From Halapricum hydrolyticum (GTDB taxonomy: Archaea > Halobacteriota > Halobacteria > Halobacteriales > Haloarculaceae), in NCBI RefSeq assembly GCF_025517535.1, contig NZ_JAOPKC010000013.1, forward strand, positions 1-64,000: a stretch of DNA of 64,000 nt, given 5' to 3'. Shown one piece after another: positions 42,566-51,322 of this stretch. How positions within the stretch are numbered: the first letter of the stretch is position 1; each line of letters begins with the position of its first letter. The notes below the pieces were generated by a model. It was not told the origin of the DNA. It did no database searches and was given only the letters and a program-made list of their open reading frames with translations. A program made the translations under genes and the position numbers.

Positions 42566-44383
42566 CTACCGGCCGTGTTTGGTCACGCAGGTCGACAGCC
42601 CGATCAACTCGACGGGCTCGGAGTTGTCCGGCGAGTAGACGACCATCTGGCCTTTCTCCATGTAGGGAACCTTCGATTCGAGGTTCGAGGGAATGTTGAC
42701 CGCGGAGATGGCGTCCTCGTCACCCAGATTGAGGACGGCGGTCGTGTTGATCTGCTTGAAAACGGGATCGGCGATGTCCTGGGGATCCTGGGTGATCAAG
42801 AAGAGCCCGAGCCGTTCCTTGCGGCCCTGCTTGGCGGCGTCGGTGAACTTCCCGATGACCTTCCGGGCCTGGACGGTGTCGGCGTCGGTCAGGAAGTTGT
42901 GGGCTTCGTCCATCCCGACGATCAACGGCGTCTCCTCGATGCGCTCGAAGGTCGGGTCGTTCGAGAGCTTCTCGTCGACCAGCAGCGACGCCAGCGCGAG
43001 CACGACCGTCTCGGTCGCCCGACTGTCGTTGATGTGGTAGGTCGGGACGACGGTCAGCCCACCGGGGCGGACGAACTCGTGGACGAGGTCGGTGATCGGG
43101 CGGGCGTCCTGATCGAAGACGCCGCCGAACCCGAGCGCGCGCCGTCGGACGGCGTCGAAGGTCGCCTCGTGGACCCGTCCGGATTCGTCGAGTTCCTCGC
43201 GCAGGGCGGGATCGTCGAGGAACGTCGTGAACTGCTCGTAGGTCCCGCTCCGGCCGTACTCGTCGCGAAAGCGGGGCAGGAGGACGTTCACCAGCGCGGA
43301 GTACTGGTTGTCGTTGAGACCACTGCCGGCGATCAGCCAGGGATTGTCGTCGACCATCGAGAACGGAATGGTGAACGGAACCTGCTCGGCGCGGTGATGG
43401 TCGGCGCTGTAGGACGCACCGGCGACGTCGGGGACGAACGCGACGGTGTCGTCGTGGCCGCCACAGGCGATGCCCTCGCGCTCACAGTGGCGCTGGAACT
43501 CGGCCGGAAGATCGCCGTCGTCGTGCATCTGAGCGTACTCGTCCTGGGGATCGAACACGACCAGCGCGGGCGAGACCTCGCGGTCGCTGCCCGATTCGAC
43601 CGGATAGGACCGCTCGTCGGCGAGGTACTGCCGGAGGACGTTCTTCGCGGCGTGGGTCTTGCCCGAACCCGTTCCACCCGCAACGAGGGTGTGTCGGAAC
43701 ACGAGTGGATCGCCGTCGGCGTAGTCGTCCTTGAGCCGGTAGTCGATCGTCGGCGGTTCGGCCGCGGTCGTGACTTTCTCGCCGCCGACGGCGAGATGGC
43801 CGAGGAAGACGCCGTCCTCGGGGATCTTGAGCCCGGTCTTGATCTCGCCTGCGTCGTCGGCCTCCCGGACAACCGTCTCGGGTTTCGGGACGCGGTCGGT
43901 CATCCGGCGCTTGAGGTCGTCGTTCTCACTGTACAGGACAGCAACCGGTTCGAGCGTCGCCATGAACTTGAAGTCCTGTTCGTCGATCTCCCGGGAGCGC
44001 ATCGCGCGCTGGGCGTGGATCTCCGTGGCGTCGTCGGCGCGGAACTCCGGGACGTACTCCAGGGCTGTGATCCGACAGAACAGTCGCTCGTCGTCGGGCG
44101 TCCCGGCCGACGGCTCGTCCGGATAGGGGACGATCAGGTACGTCCCGATCCGGACGTCCGAACGGTTCCGAACCGTGATGTAGGCTCGAAGCGTCGTCTC
44201 GTCGTCGTCTTCGCTGATCGTGAGCCCCTCGGCGGCCGAGAGGACGCCGATCCCGCGCTCGGATCGCGTCGGCGAGACGCCGACCGGTTCGAACCGATCG
44301 TCGTCCTCGGTGGAGTCCGGCGGCGGACTGTCGTCGTCTCCGTCGTCGGCGCTGAATTCGGTGAAATCCCCGAGATCGGACAT
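42566..44383 (-). CDS. HerA-like ATPase (DUF87/HAS-barrel)
   Basis: 605 residues. An N-terminal HAS-barrel-like beta domain (about 30-170) precedes a FtsK/HerA ATPase with Walker A VAGGTGSGKTH (235-244), Walker B region PLIVGMDEAHNFL (about 487-500), and sensor LGLFLITQDPQDIADPVFKQINT (about 535-557). HerA works with the nuclease NurA in DNA end resection; here nurA is not adjacent, as the next gene downstream on this strand is arginine decarboxylase. The short acidic N-terminus is haloarchaeal. Role in repair or in DNA packaging is inferred from the family. Confidence 0.88.
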   Translation of the reverse strand: MSDLGDFTEFSADDGDDDSPPPDSTEDDDRFEPVGVSPTRSERGIGVLSAAEGLTISEDDDETTLRAYITVRNRSDVRIGTYLIVPYPDEPSAGTPDDERLFCRITALEYVPEFRADDATEIHAQRAMRSREIDEQDFKFMATLEPVAVLYSENDDLKRRMTDRVPKPETVVREADDAGEIKTGLKIPEDGVFLGHLAVGGEKVTTAAEPPTIDYRLKDDYADGDPLVFRHTLVAGGTGSGKTHAAKNVLRQYLADERSYPVESGSDREVSPALVVFDPQDEYAQMHDDGDLPAEFQRHCEREGIACGGHDDTVAFVPDVAGASYSADHHRAEQVPFTIPFSMVDDNPWLIAGSGLNDNQYSALVNVLLPRFRDEYGRSGTYEQFTTFLDDPALREELDESGRVHEATFDAVRRRALGFGGVFDQDARPITDLVHEFVRPGGLTVVPTYHINDSRATETVVLALASLLVDEKLSNDPTFERIEETPLIVGMDEAHNFLTDADTVQARKVIGKFTDAAKQGRKERLGLFLITQDPQDIADPVFKQINTTAVLNLGDEDAISAVNIPSNLESKVPYMEKGQMVVYSPDNSEPVELIGLSTCVTKHGR

Positions 44384-44887
44384 ACACGATCCGACGGGCG
44401 GGCGCGACTAAGTAGTTCTGCACCCGTGAGGGAAATAATTATCATGACATGTAGGGAATGAGTACCTATGCGCCAGAGAGAGCGATCGCCCCGTCGAGAC
44501 GTACTCGGGGCCGTCGGGGCCACGACAGCAGTGGCGATGAGCGGGTGTACTGACTTCCTCGGTGGCGGCGAGCCGGTGACTGTACGGTGGACGCTCGAAG
44601 AGGTCGGCAGCGACGGAGCCGCTCACGGACGATCGGGAGGCGGAACTCGATCACGAGAGCTACTTCAGCGACGGCTTCGAGATCGTCGAGACGACCGAAA
44701 TTTCGTACTCGGTCGAAGTCGTCGAGGGGCCAAGCGTCAACGTGTTCGTCCTCGACGAGGAGAACCAGGACGCCTTTGCGGACAACGAGGATTTCACCGC
44801 CGTTGAGGAATCAATCTCGATCGACGTGAGTTACACCGAGCACCCGGGCATCGAACTCGATCCGGGCAACTACGTGCTGATAGAGAT

Positions 44888-46470
44888 ACAAGCGCATACC
44901 CCCGCCTTCCCGTGAGTGACGAGTGTTCCGACGCTCTGTCGGAACCGAGGAGCGAACAGGCGGGGGTCAAGCGGACAGCATAGTGCGACAGTCCACTGTT
45001 CTGTTGCAGTGCTGGATTTCCCACCGTTTCACTCTGGATGGCCGAGCTATATGTCCCTCACAACTGAAACAGAGAATACGGCGACGATGGGTGAGGTCAC
45101 AAAAACGCTCGAACTGAAGCTTGTGGACCCGACCGTCCACAAGCGTCAGAAGCTTCGTGAGACACGGGACGCCTACCAGCAGGCGCTGCAGACCGCCTTC
45201 GCCGCTGGCTGTGACACACAGTCAGCGGCCAACGACGTTGTTGTCGAGTACGACCTGAGCGGCTACGCCAAAAACGCCCTCAAGAAGTACGTCCCACAAC
45301 TCCACACCAGCTACGACGCCGACGAGCTTCACGACGACCACCCGGTGCGGTTCACCAACGAGGGACTGCAACTCGACCACCAGCCACAGAACGCTATTGA
45401 ATGGTACGTCAAAATCCCGCACCATGAGGATTACCACCTCTGGATTCCGGCACGCGCCAATCCCGAACAGCGGGATTGGCTCGAAGCGGTGTACGCAGAC
45501 GACGCCGAGATGGGTGAAAGTCGGCTGTTCGAGCGGGACGGAACGTGGTATCTCCACATCACCGCTACCCGCGACGTGGAGGACAAATCTGAGGCGTCCG
45601 CCGACGAGCGGACGCCGGTAGACTCTGACGAGCCTACCGAGCCCTGTCTCGCTGGGCTCGACAGGACGCCGATAGGCGTGGACATTGGAGAGGCGAGTCT
45701 CGTCACGGTGTGTCACCGCGACGAGAGCGGGTCTCCTGTTCGCCCCCGACTGTGGGCCGACGACGGCAAGGCCGTTCGTCGGCTCCGTAAGACCTACTTT
45801 ACCGCCAAGAGACGCCTTCAGAAGCGTGGCAGTGAGCGAATCGCGGAGTCCTACGGCGACTCGCTGTGGGACCAGATTGACGATGTGTTTCACCGTGTGA
45901 CCCGTGAGATCGTGGAGTACGCCGAGTCCGTCGAGAACCCAGTGCTGGTGCTGGAAGACCTGACATACATCCGCGAGAACATGGACTACGGCGAGTACAT
46001 GAATCGGCGGTTGCACGGGTGGGGCTTTGCCAAGCTCCACGCACAGATTCGCTACAAAGCCGCCGAGACGGGGATTCCCGTCGAGACGGTGAATCCCCGG
46101 AACACGTCGAAGGCGTGCCACGCTTGCGGTGAACATGGCTACCGACCACGACAGGCGACGTTCAGATGCTCGAACGACGACTGCTGGCTTGGTGAGTATC
46201 AAGCCGACGTGAACGGGGCGATAAACATTGCAGACCGCTACCGTAGTGGAGAGAGTCACCGCCGAAGCGACCGGACTTCCCGGCAGAAGGCTGGTGACGA
46301 TGACTCGGCTACGGATGGGGCCTCTTTGACCGGGCCACAAGACAGCCAAGCCGATGCTGAAAACCAGCAGGAGACGCTTGGAACGTATGCGTCTTGAAAC
46401 CAACAGGCCCCGACACTCGGCCTGAAATCCCGTGTCGGGATTCCTCCGCGTTCACGCGGAGGAGGAGGTC
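44888..46470 (+). mobile_element. IS200/IS605-group element, IS1341 type (tnpB only)
   Basis: The left end begins about 44888 and holds nested hairpins: ACCCCCGCCT (44898-44907) pairs with AGGCGGGGGT (44958-44967), and inside it GTTCCGAC-GCTCT-GTCGGAAC occupies 44925-44945. The right end has AATCCCG-TGT-CGGGATT (46426-46442) and CCTCCGCG-TTCA-CGCGGAGG (46443-46462). No terminal inverted repeats or target duplication are expected in this family. Boundaries are inferred from the interrupted host frame and may be off by a few bases. No tnpA is present. Confidence 0.88.
45051..46397 (+). CDS. tnpB: TnpB RNA-guided nuclease of IS1341-type element
   Basis: 448 residues from ATG 45051; ATG 45087 (MGEVTKTLELK) is an alternative. 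Catalytic RuvC residues are intact: Asp211 in GVDIGEAS, Glu302 in LVLEDLTY and Asp386 in ADVNGAIN. The zinc ribbon has Cys356/359 and Cys373/378. The N-terminal region (VDPTVHKRQKLRETRDAY) is the usual recognition part. TnpB enzymes cut DNA at a target-adjacent motif under guide of an RNA made from the element's right end. The C-terminus (about 400-448) is low complexity. Codon use and GC fit the host. Confidence 0.95.
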   Translation: MSLTTETENTATMGEVTKTLELKLVDPTVHKRQKLRETRDAYQQALQTAFAAGCDTQSAANDVVVEYDLSGYAKNALKKYVPQLHTSYDADELHDDHPVRFTNEGLQLDHQPQNAIEWYVKIPHHEDYHLWIPARANPEQRDWLEAVYADDAEMGESRLFERDGTWYLHITATRDVEDKSEASADERTPVDSDEPTEPCLAGLDRTPIGVDIGEASLVTVCHRDESGSPVRPRLWADDGKAVRRLRKTYFTAKRRLQKRGSERIAESYGDSLWDQIDDVFHRVTREIVEYAESVENPVLVLEDLTYIRENMDYGEYMNRRLHGWGFAKLHAQIRYKAAETGIPVETVNPRNTSKACHACGEHGYRPRQATFRCSNDDCWLGEYQADVNGAINIADRYRSGESHRRSDRTSRQKAGDDDSATDGASLTGPQDSQADAENQQETLGTYAS

Positions 46471-46486
46471 AATATCTACAACGGCG
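46330..46486 (+). ncRNA. Predicted reRNA (omega RNA) at the tnpB 3' end
   Basis: By analogy with known TnpB systems, the scaffold would cover the 3' end of tnpB and the right-end hairpins, and the guide would be the first 15-20 bases beyond the element (after about 46470), i.e. the 3' part of the host lipoprotein gene. Haloarchaeal IS1341 elements are known to make sense-overlapping RNAs here. Ends are estimates. Confidence 0.45.
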
Positions 46487-46578
46487 ACGACAAGCTCGAA
46501 AACACGTAACAGTCGCTGGAGTCGCGGGACGATCCGGATCCCAAAAGGACTCCAATGAGGCCCACAAATGGTGGGGTG

Positions 46579-47379
46579 ATGACCGCGTGGTTTCGCGTCA
46601 TGACGTACAACGTCCGTTACGACAACCCCGAGGACGGCGAGCACCGCTGGGCGAACCGTCGGGAGGGCGTCGCGGACACGATCCGCTTTCGCGAACCGTC
46701 GCTGCTCGGCCTCCAGGAACCACTCGCAAACCAGCTGTCGTACCTGCAAGACCGGCTCCCCAACTACGAGTGGGTCGGCGACCCGCGCGTCGACGGCGAC
46801 GAGGAAGGCGAGTACTCCCCGATCGGCTTCGACGAGCGACGGTTCGCACTCGAAGCGACGGATACGTTCTGGCTCTCGGAGACGCCCGAACGGGCAGGTA
46901 GTCTCGGCTGGGACGCCCGCCACCCCCGGATCGTTACCTGGGCACGGCTGCGCGACCGGGACACCGACCGCGTGCTCGTCCACGCCAACACGCACTTCTC
47001 CCACGACGGACCCCGAGCGCGTCGCCACAGCGCCCGTCTGCTCCGGGAGCGACTGGACGAACTGACCGACGACGAGCCCCTGATCGTGACGGGCGATTTC
47101 AACTGCATCGCCGGCGAACCCGCCCACGAGACGATCATCGATCCCGAGGCGGGGAGGCGGACGCTGTACAACGCGATCGACCGCTCTGAATACGGCCATC
47201 ACGGCCCCGAAACGTCCGTGACGGACTTCGAGCACCTCGTCCCCAGCCGCAAGATCGATCACATCTTCGTCACCGACGGCCTCGAGGTCCGCCAGCACGG
47301 CGTCTGTACCGACCTCTACGCCGAGGGCCGCTACCCATCGGATCACTTCCCCGTGCTCGCGCAGGTCCGACTCGAGTGA
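46579..47379 (+). CDS. Endonuclease/exonuclease/phosphatase (EEP) family protein
   Basis: 266 residues. EEP landmarks: VMTYNVRYDNPEDGEHRW near the start (Asn metal-site), GLQEPLANQ (Glu), NTHFSHDG, VTGDFNCIAGEPAH (DFN), and PSRKIDHIFVTDG with final YPSDHFPVLAQV (D-H). These enzymes hydrolyse phosphoesters in DNA, lipids or sugar-phosphates. The GLQE/DFN pattern is closest to the sphingomyelinase/inositol-phosphatase-like branch, and the protein lacks a signal peptide. I chose ATG 46579; ATG 46555 lies upstream. Confidence 0.87.
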   Translation: MTAWFRVMTYNVRYDNPEDGEHRWANRREGVADTIRFREPSLLGLQEPLANQLSYLQDRLPNYEWVGDPRVDGDEEGEYSPIGFDERRFALEATDTFWLSETPERAGSLGWDARHPRIVTWARLRDRDTDRVLVHANTHFSHDGPRARRHSARLLRERLDELTDDEPLIVTGDFNCIAGEPAHETIIDPEAGRRTLYNAIDRSEYGHHGPETSVTDFEHLVPSRKIDHIFVTDGLEVRQHGVCTDLYAEGRYPSDHFPVLAQVRLE

Positions 47380-47456
47380 AAAGAGCGGAGGAAAGAGGTA
47401 CAGCCCCGGAAGCCCACGTCGGCGACCTTTTGCGTGCCAATCGCGTAGATGTGGGT

Positions 47457-47783
47457 ATGCTACTGATCCGGGGCGAGGCCGGCGGGACGGCCCTGACGGG
47501 GACGCTGTACGAACCCGGCGACGACCCGCCGTCGTTCGAGGGTGCACCCGACGAGGGAGCGCCGTACGTATGGGTCTGTGATGCCTTCTACGAGGTCGAA
47601 AGCGGTGGCCAAGTCCAGCAGATCGACGATCGCGAGATCAACGTCGCCTTCGAATCACCGAGTCCGCGCGGATTCGAGACCCGCGAGCGGGCGGTCGAGG
47701 CCGCGAAAGAACACGTTCGAACGCAGTTTCAGCGGATCGGCCTGGATTCCGCGGACGTGACGGTTGCGGTCGAGCAGCCCTAG
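47457..47783 (+). CDS. Conserved haloarchaeal protein (DUF7113-like)
   Basis: 108 residues. It begins MLLIRGEAGGTALTGTLYEPGDDP and contains PYVWVCDAFYEVESGG, then a helix (ERAVEAAKEHVRTQFQRIGLDSADV) near the C-terminus. Mixed alpha/beta, soluble, unknown function. It overlaps by four bases the convergent methylthiotransferase gene. Confidence 0.65.
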   Translation: MLLIRGEAGGTALTGTLYEPGDDPPSFEGAPDEGAPYVWVCDAFYEVESGGQVQQIDDREINVAFESPSPRGFETRERAVEAAKEHVRTQFQRIGLDSADVTVAVEQP

Positions 47784-49075
47784 TCGTCGGCTCGAGCGGC
47801 CGTCGTCGTCTCGGGTGGCGAGATCGGTTCGCCCATCGCGTAGACCGTGTTGTGGCCGGTGATCTCGACCTCGACGAAGTCGCCAACCTTCAGCCCCTGG
47901 AGTTGCGCCTTCGGCAGGGCGACCTGACGGTGGGCCTCGTCGTAGCCCACCAGCGAGTCGTCGGTACCGTCCTCGGTGAGCAGGACCGATCGTTCGGTGC
48001 CGACCATCTCTTCGTAGGCCTCGCCGACGACGTCCATCTTCAGGTCGGTCATCGCCTTCGAGCGCTCCTTCTTGAGTGTGCCGCCCAGCCCCTTCATCTC
48101 GGCGGCGTCGGTACCGGGGCGCTTCGAGAAGCGCGTGACGTTGAGCTTTTCGGGGCGGATCTCCCGGAGAAGATCCATGCTGGCCTCGTGATCGTCGGGT
48201 GTTTCGGTCGGGAACCCGACGATGAAATCCGTCGCGAGCGTCCAGTACTCGAGGTGCTCGTCGAAGGTCTCGACGATCTCGCGGAACTGCTCGACGCGGT
48301 GCTGGCGGCGCATGTCCGCGAGCACGTCGTCGGAGCCACTCTGGACGGGCGCGTGCAGGAAGTTGTAGATCTCGTCGTGCTCGGCGAACACGGACGCGAG
48401 TTCCTCGGCGATCCCGTGGACACCGCCGGGATTTGCCATCCCGAGGCGAACCCGGAAGTCGCCGTCTATCTCGGTGCAGATCCGGCTCAAAAGCTCGGGC
48501 AGAAGGCTCTCTCCCTGGTTGATGTCCCAGCCGTAGACGCCGGTGTCCTGGCCGGTGATCCGGATCTCCCGTGCCCCGCCATGGACGAGCGCTCGGGCCT
48601 TCCGGACGTTCTCCTCGACAGTCGGAGAGTCGATCCGCCCCGTGGCCTGCTTGGTAATACAGTACGAGCAGTCGCTCATGCAGCCGCGAGCGATCGGCAG
48701 GATGCCCGTGACGCCGTCAAGGACGGGCTCGGTGTCGGGCGTGATCGTCGGACACTCGCCATTGAGGACGTACTCGGGAACGTCGTCCCAGTGGAGGATC
48801 TCGGCGTCCAGATCCGCGAACTGCTCGCCCTGGGCCAGCGCCATACACCCCGTGACGATCAGGTCCGCAGGCGTCTGTTCGTCCAGTTCTCTGGCCCGCC
48901 GGAGCATGTTCCGCTCGGTCTTCTCGACGACCGTACACGTGTTCAGGATCGCCACGTCTGCCTCTTGGGGCGAGGACGCTGGGCGGTGGCCCCCTTCCCG
49001 GAGGGCGCGCTCGATCTGCTGGGTCTCACCTCGATTGGAGGTGCACCCGTAGGTTTCGACGTAGTAGCGGGCCAT
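47780..49075 (-). CDS. tRNA threonylcarbamoyladenosine methylthiotransferase (archaeal MtaB type)
   Basis: 431 residues. The MTTase domain has Cys11, Cys47 and Cys77 for the auxiliary cluster, the radical-SAM core has C132-x3-C136-x2-C139 (ARGCMSDCSYCIT), and a TRAM domain lies at the C-terminus (about 370-425: GTERSVLLTEDGTDDSLVGYDE ... GHNTVYAMGE). Archaeal members methylthiolate t6A37 in tRNA for ANN codons. The extreme C-terminus overlaps a convergent gene by four bases. Confidence 0.9.
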   Translation of the reverse strand: MARYYVETYGCTSNRGETQQIERALREGGHRPASSPQEADVAILNTCTVVEKTERNMLRRARELDEQTPADLIVTGCMALAQGEQFADLDAEILHWDDVPEYVLNGECPTITPDTEPVLDGVTGILPIARGCMSDCSYCITKQATGRIDSPTVEENVRKARALVHGGAREIRITGQDTGVYGWDINQGESLLPELLSRICTEIDGDFRVRLGMANPGGVHGIAEELASVFAEHDEIYNFLHAPVQSGSDDVLADMRRQHRVEQFREIVETFDEHLEYWTLATDFIVGFPTETPDDHEASMDLLREIRPEKLNVTRFSKRPGTDAAEMKGLGGTLKKERSKAMTDLKMDVVGEAYEEMVGTERSVLLTEDGTDDSLVGYDEAHRQVALPKAQLQGLKVGDFVEVEITGHNTVYAMGEPISPPETTTAARADD

Positions 49076-49213
49076 CGTGTCTGTGTATCACTACATCCGC
49101 GCACGCAAAAGCACGACGGATCGAGACGACGGTGAGACGCGCCGAACGCCACCGATTGGGGCCGTTCGGAGTGAGCGCAACTATTATTCTACAGGCAAAA
49201 AACCAAAACGTGT

Positions 49214-51307
49214 ATGCTGAACGAGAAAACAGGAGCCGTCCTGACTGTTGCCTTCCTGTTGTTGTCTGCAGTCGGCGGTGTCGCGACCGCGACGGCAGCC
49301 GGGGGAACAGGGGATAGCATCGTCGCCGCGTCCAGCGGGGACGAGGCACCGCTGAACGAAACCGTATCGAACGCGGACGAGGCGTACGTGGCAGGCGACG
49401 GGTCAGTCATACTGGTCTACGAGTACGAAGACTCGGACGACCTCCAAGCGACGAGCGGACACGCCAGTATGGACGTCGCTGACGGCTTCGCCGAGTTCGT
49501 AATGAGCCAGGATGCCGAGACAGACGTGACGGCTAACGTGTCGCTGCTGGCGACGCCCGACGAGATGAGCGCCGACGGAGCAGCGGTAACCGACCGGCCG
49601 GCCCCGCTGAAAGATCTCCGGTTCGAGTTCGATAGCGTCCAGAACAGAACCGTCAGCGAGTCGTCGATGGCTCTGAACAGCACCGTCGCAGTCCCACGGG
49701 ACTCACAGATGTCGTTCGTGTTCTTCCTCCTCCAGGAAGCTCGAACGGACGGGACCATCACGACGGACGCAACCTCTCTGACCGCCGACGGGTCAGCGAG
49801 CGTCCAGCTGGCCGCACAGATGATTCCGGATCGGTCACACAGGTTCGTCCTGGCCGAACAGGACGAGACCTACACCCTCGAAGTGGAGGAGTCGTACGTG
49901 CTAGGGGCACAAGAGGCCGGGGACTGGAACACCTCCGAGCGGGCACAGGCGACTCTCGAGGAGCAGTACTGTGAAGGGGTCAATACGACCAACGTAACGT
50001 GTGATGTCAGCCTCGACAATTACGACCTGACCGAAGAAGATGCCGGGCAGCGACTGGACATCGCGTACACGGTCACGGTCGGCGGCGTCGACGCGGCCAT
50101 CTCCGAGGCGATCGTCGAAGGGTTCGCCGGTCCGGAAACGAATATGACCGAGGCCGAAGCGGCCGAGTTGGCAGACCGGATCGAGAACGTCACACTCTCG
50201 CACGTCGAAGCGGAGGTGGCCGTCGAGACCGGCCCGGCAGGTGGCCAGCAGGCGAGCGTCGCCTGGAACGTCAGCCTCGACGGGACGGACGACCTGACGC
50301 TCGCGTACGTCGACCTCCTCGAACAGATCGAGCAGACGGCAGCGACCGGCCCGCAGACGCCCGATACAGGCCTCCCATCGGGGATGTTCGGCGTCCCGCT
50401 GACGGACACGGCCGAGCAACTCCGCGAACAGACGGAAGCGAGACGCGCCGCCGGACTGGAGACGACCTCGAGCTGGGAGTTCGTCCTTACGACCGGCCAG
50501 GACGCCACGGGTGAACAGTTTGTCGCCAACCTGAACGGGGCAGCGGCGTCCGAGACGACTAACTGGGACGACTACGTGGCGGAACTCGAAGACCGGGAGC
50601 TCCCGATCACGGATAGCATGCGGACAGCACTCGACGTCCGGACGAGCGGCGACCGGATCGTCGCCGAGGGATCCGCAAGCGTCGCGGATGAGAGAATGTT
50701 CGACCGCGCGCTGACCGAGTACAACCGAACGGCCAACCAGACCGAAGTCACCGAAGTGATCGAGGCGATCAGAGCAGCCGACTTCGAACACGCCCGTCTG
50801 AGCGCGAGTGTCGCCGACGGCACCACCACGGTCCGGGGCAACCTCTCGGTCAGTGACGGAACGGCTATCAGCGATCGGCTTCCCCTCCCGTTCTCGATGA
50901 TCGAAGCGAGCGAGACGAACCTCGACGCAGGACGGACAGCTATCCTGCTGGACGCCGGCCTCGAGAGTGACGCCGACGAGGATACAGTGCGGGCACTGGC
51001 GTTCGTCGGCGAAGAGACCGACATCAGCATACCTGGCGAATGGGACGAAGAAAGCCAGCCGTTGCTCTCGCTCGCTGCCAGCGACGGTGGAACTGACGAC
51101 GAGACTGATGACGAGACTGACGACGAGACTGACGACGAAACCGACAGAGAAACTGAAACCGAGACCGACGACGGAGAAACTGAAACCGAGACGGAGACCG
51201 AAACCGGCGACGGTGGCGGACCCGGCTTCGGTGTCGCCGTCGCGCTCGTCGCGCTGCTCGGAGCAGCTAGCGGGGCTGCAGTAGCGGGACAGCGGATCGA
51301 GCCGTAA
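49214..51307 (+). CDS. PGF-CTERM-anchored surface protein
   Basis: 697 residues. A signal peptide (VLTVAFLLLSAVGGVATATAA) precedes a long ectodomain with many N-x-S/T sites, no recognised catalytic motif, and at the C-terminus an acidic (DDET)n stalk ending GDGGGPGFGVAVALVALLGAASGAAVAGQRIEP. The PGF motif plus hydrophobic helix and basic end mark processing by the ArtA archaeosortase and lipid attachment. The ectodomain may hold two repeat halves (about 240-340 and 470-580, each with DLTLAYVDLL/DYVAELEDRE-like segments). Function unknown. The ATG is preceded by an AT-rich promoter region (49175-49210). Confidence 0.88.
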   Translation: MLNEKTGAVLTVAFLLLSAVGGVATATAAGGTGDSIVAASSGDEAPLNETVSNADEAYVAGDGSVILVYEYEDSDDLQATSGHASMDVADGFAEFVMSQDAETDVTANVSLLATPDEMSADGAAVTDRPAPLKDLRFEFDSVQNRTVSESSMALNSTVAVPRDSQMSFVFFLLQEARTDGTITTDATSLTADGSASVQLAAQMIPDRSHRFVLAEQDETYTLEVEESYVLGAQEAGDWNTSERAQATLEEQYCEGVNTTNVTCDVSLDNYDLTEEDAGQRLDIAYTVTVGGVDAAISEAIVEGFAGPETNMTEAEAAELADRIENVTLSHVEAEVAVETGPAGGQQASVAWNVSLDGTDDLTLAYVDLLEQIEQTAATGPQTPDTGLPSGMFGVPLTDTAEQLREQTEARRAAGLETTSSWEFVLTTGQDATGEQFVANLNGAAASETTNWDDYVAELEDRELPITDSMRTALDVRTSGDRIVAEGSASVADERMFDRALTEYNRTANQTEVTEVIEAIRAADFEHARLSASVADGTTTVRGNLSVSDGTAISDRLPLPFSMIEASETNLDAGRTAILLDAGLESDADEDTVRALAFVGEETDISIPGEWDEESQPLLSLAASDGGTDDETDDETDDETDDETDRETETETDDGETETETETETGDGGGPGFGVAVALVALLGAASGAAVAGQRIEP

Positions 51308-51322
51308 GACCCGCGGTCTTCC

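Larger units (their letters stand above)
44468..46509 (+). pseudogene. Tat lipoprotein gene, frameshifted and split by a tnpB element
   Basis: Starts with SPRRDVLGAVGATTAVAMSGC, a twin-arginine signal and lipobox with Cys27. Near 44590-44620 the frame shifts by one: after GEPVTVRWTLEEVGSDG the coding sense resumes in another phase with LTDDREAELDHESYFSDG and continues to ELDPGNYVLIEI at 44888. The 3' end resumes after the insertion at about 46470 as NIYNGDDKLENT and stops at 46509. So the gene carries two lesions: a frameshift and a 1.58-kb mobile-element insertion. Function unknown; the sequence resembles a secreted beta-rich lipoprotein. Confidence 0.85.

Noticed and set aside
42026..44461. 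811-residue plus-strand open frame opposite the HerA-like gene
   Set aside because: Covers the HerA-like ATPase and arginine decarboxylase in antisense; no start context or domain.
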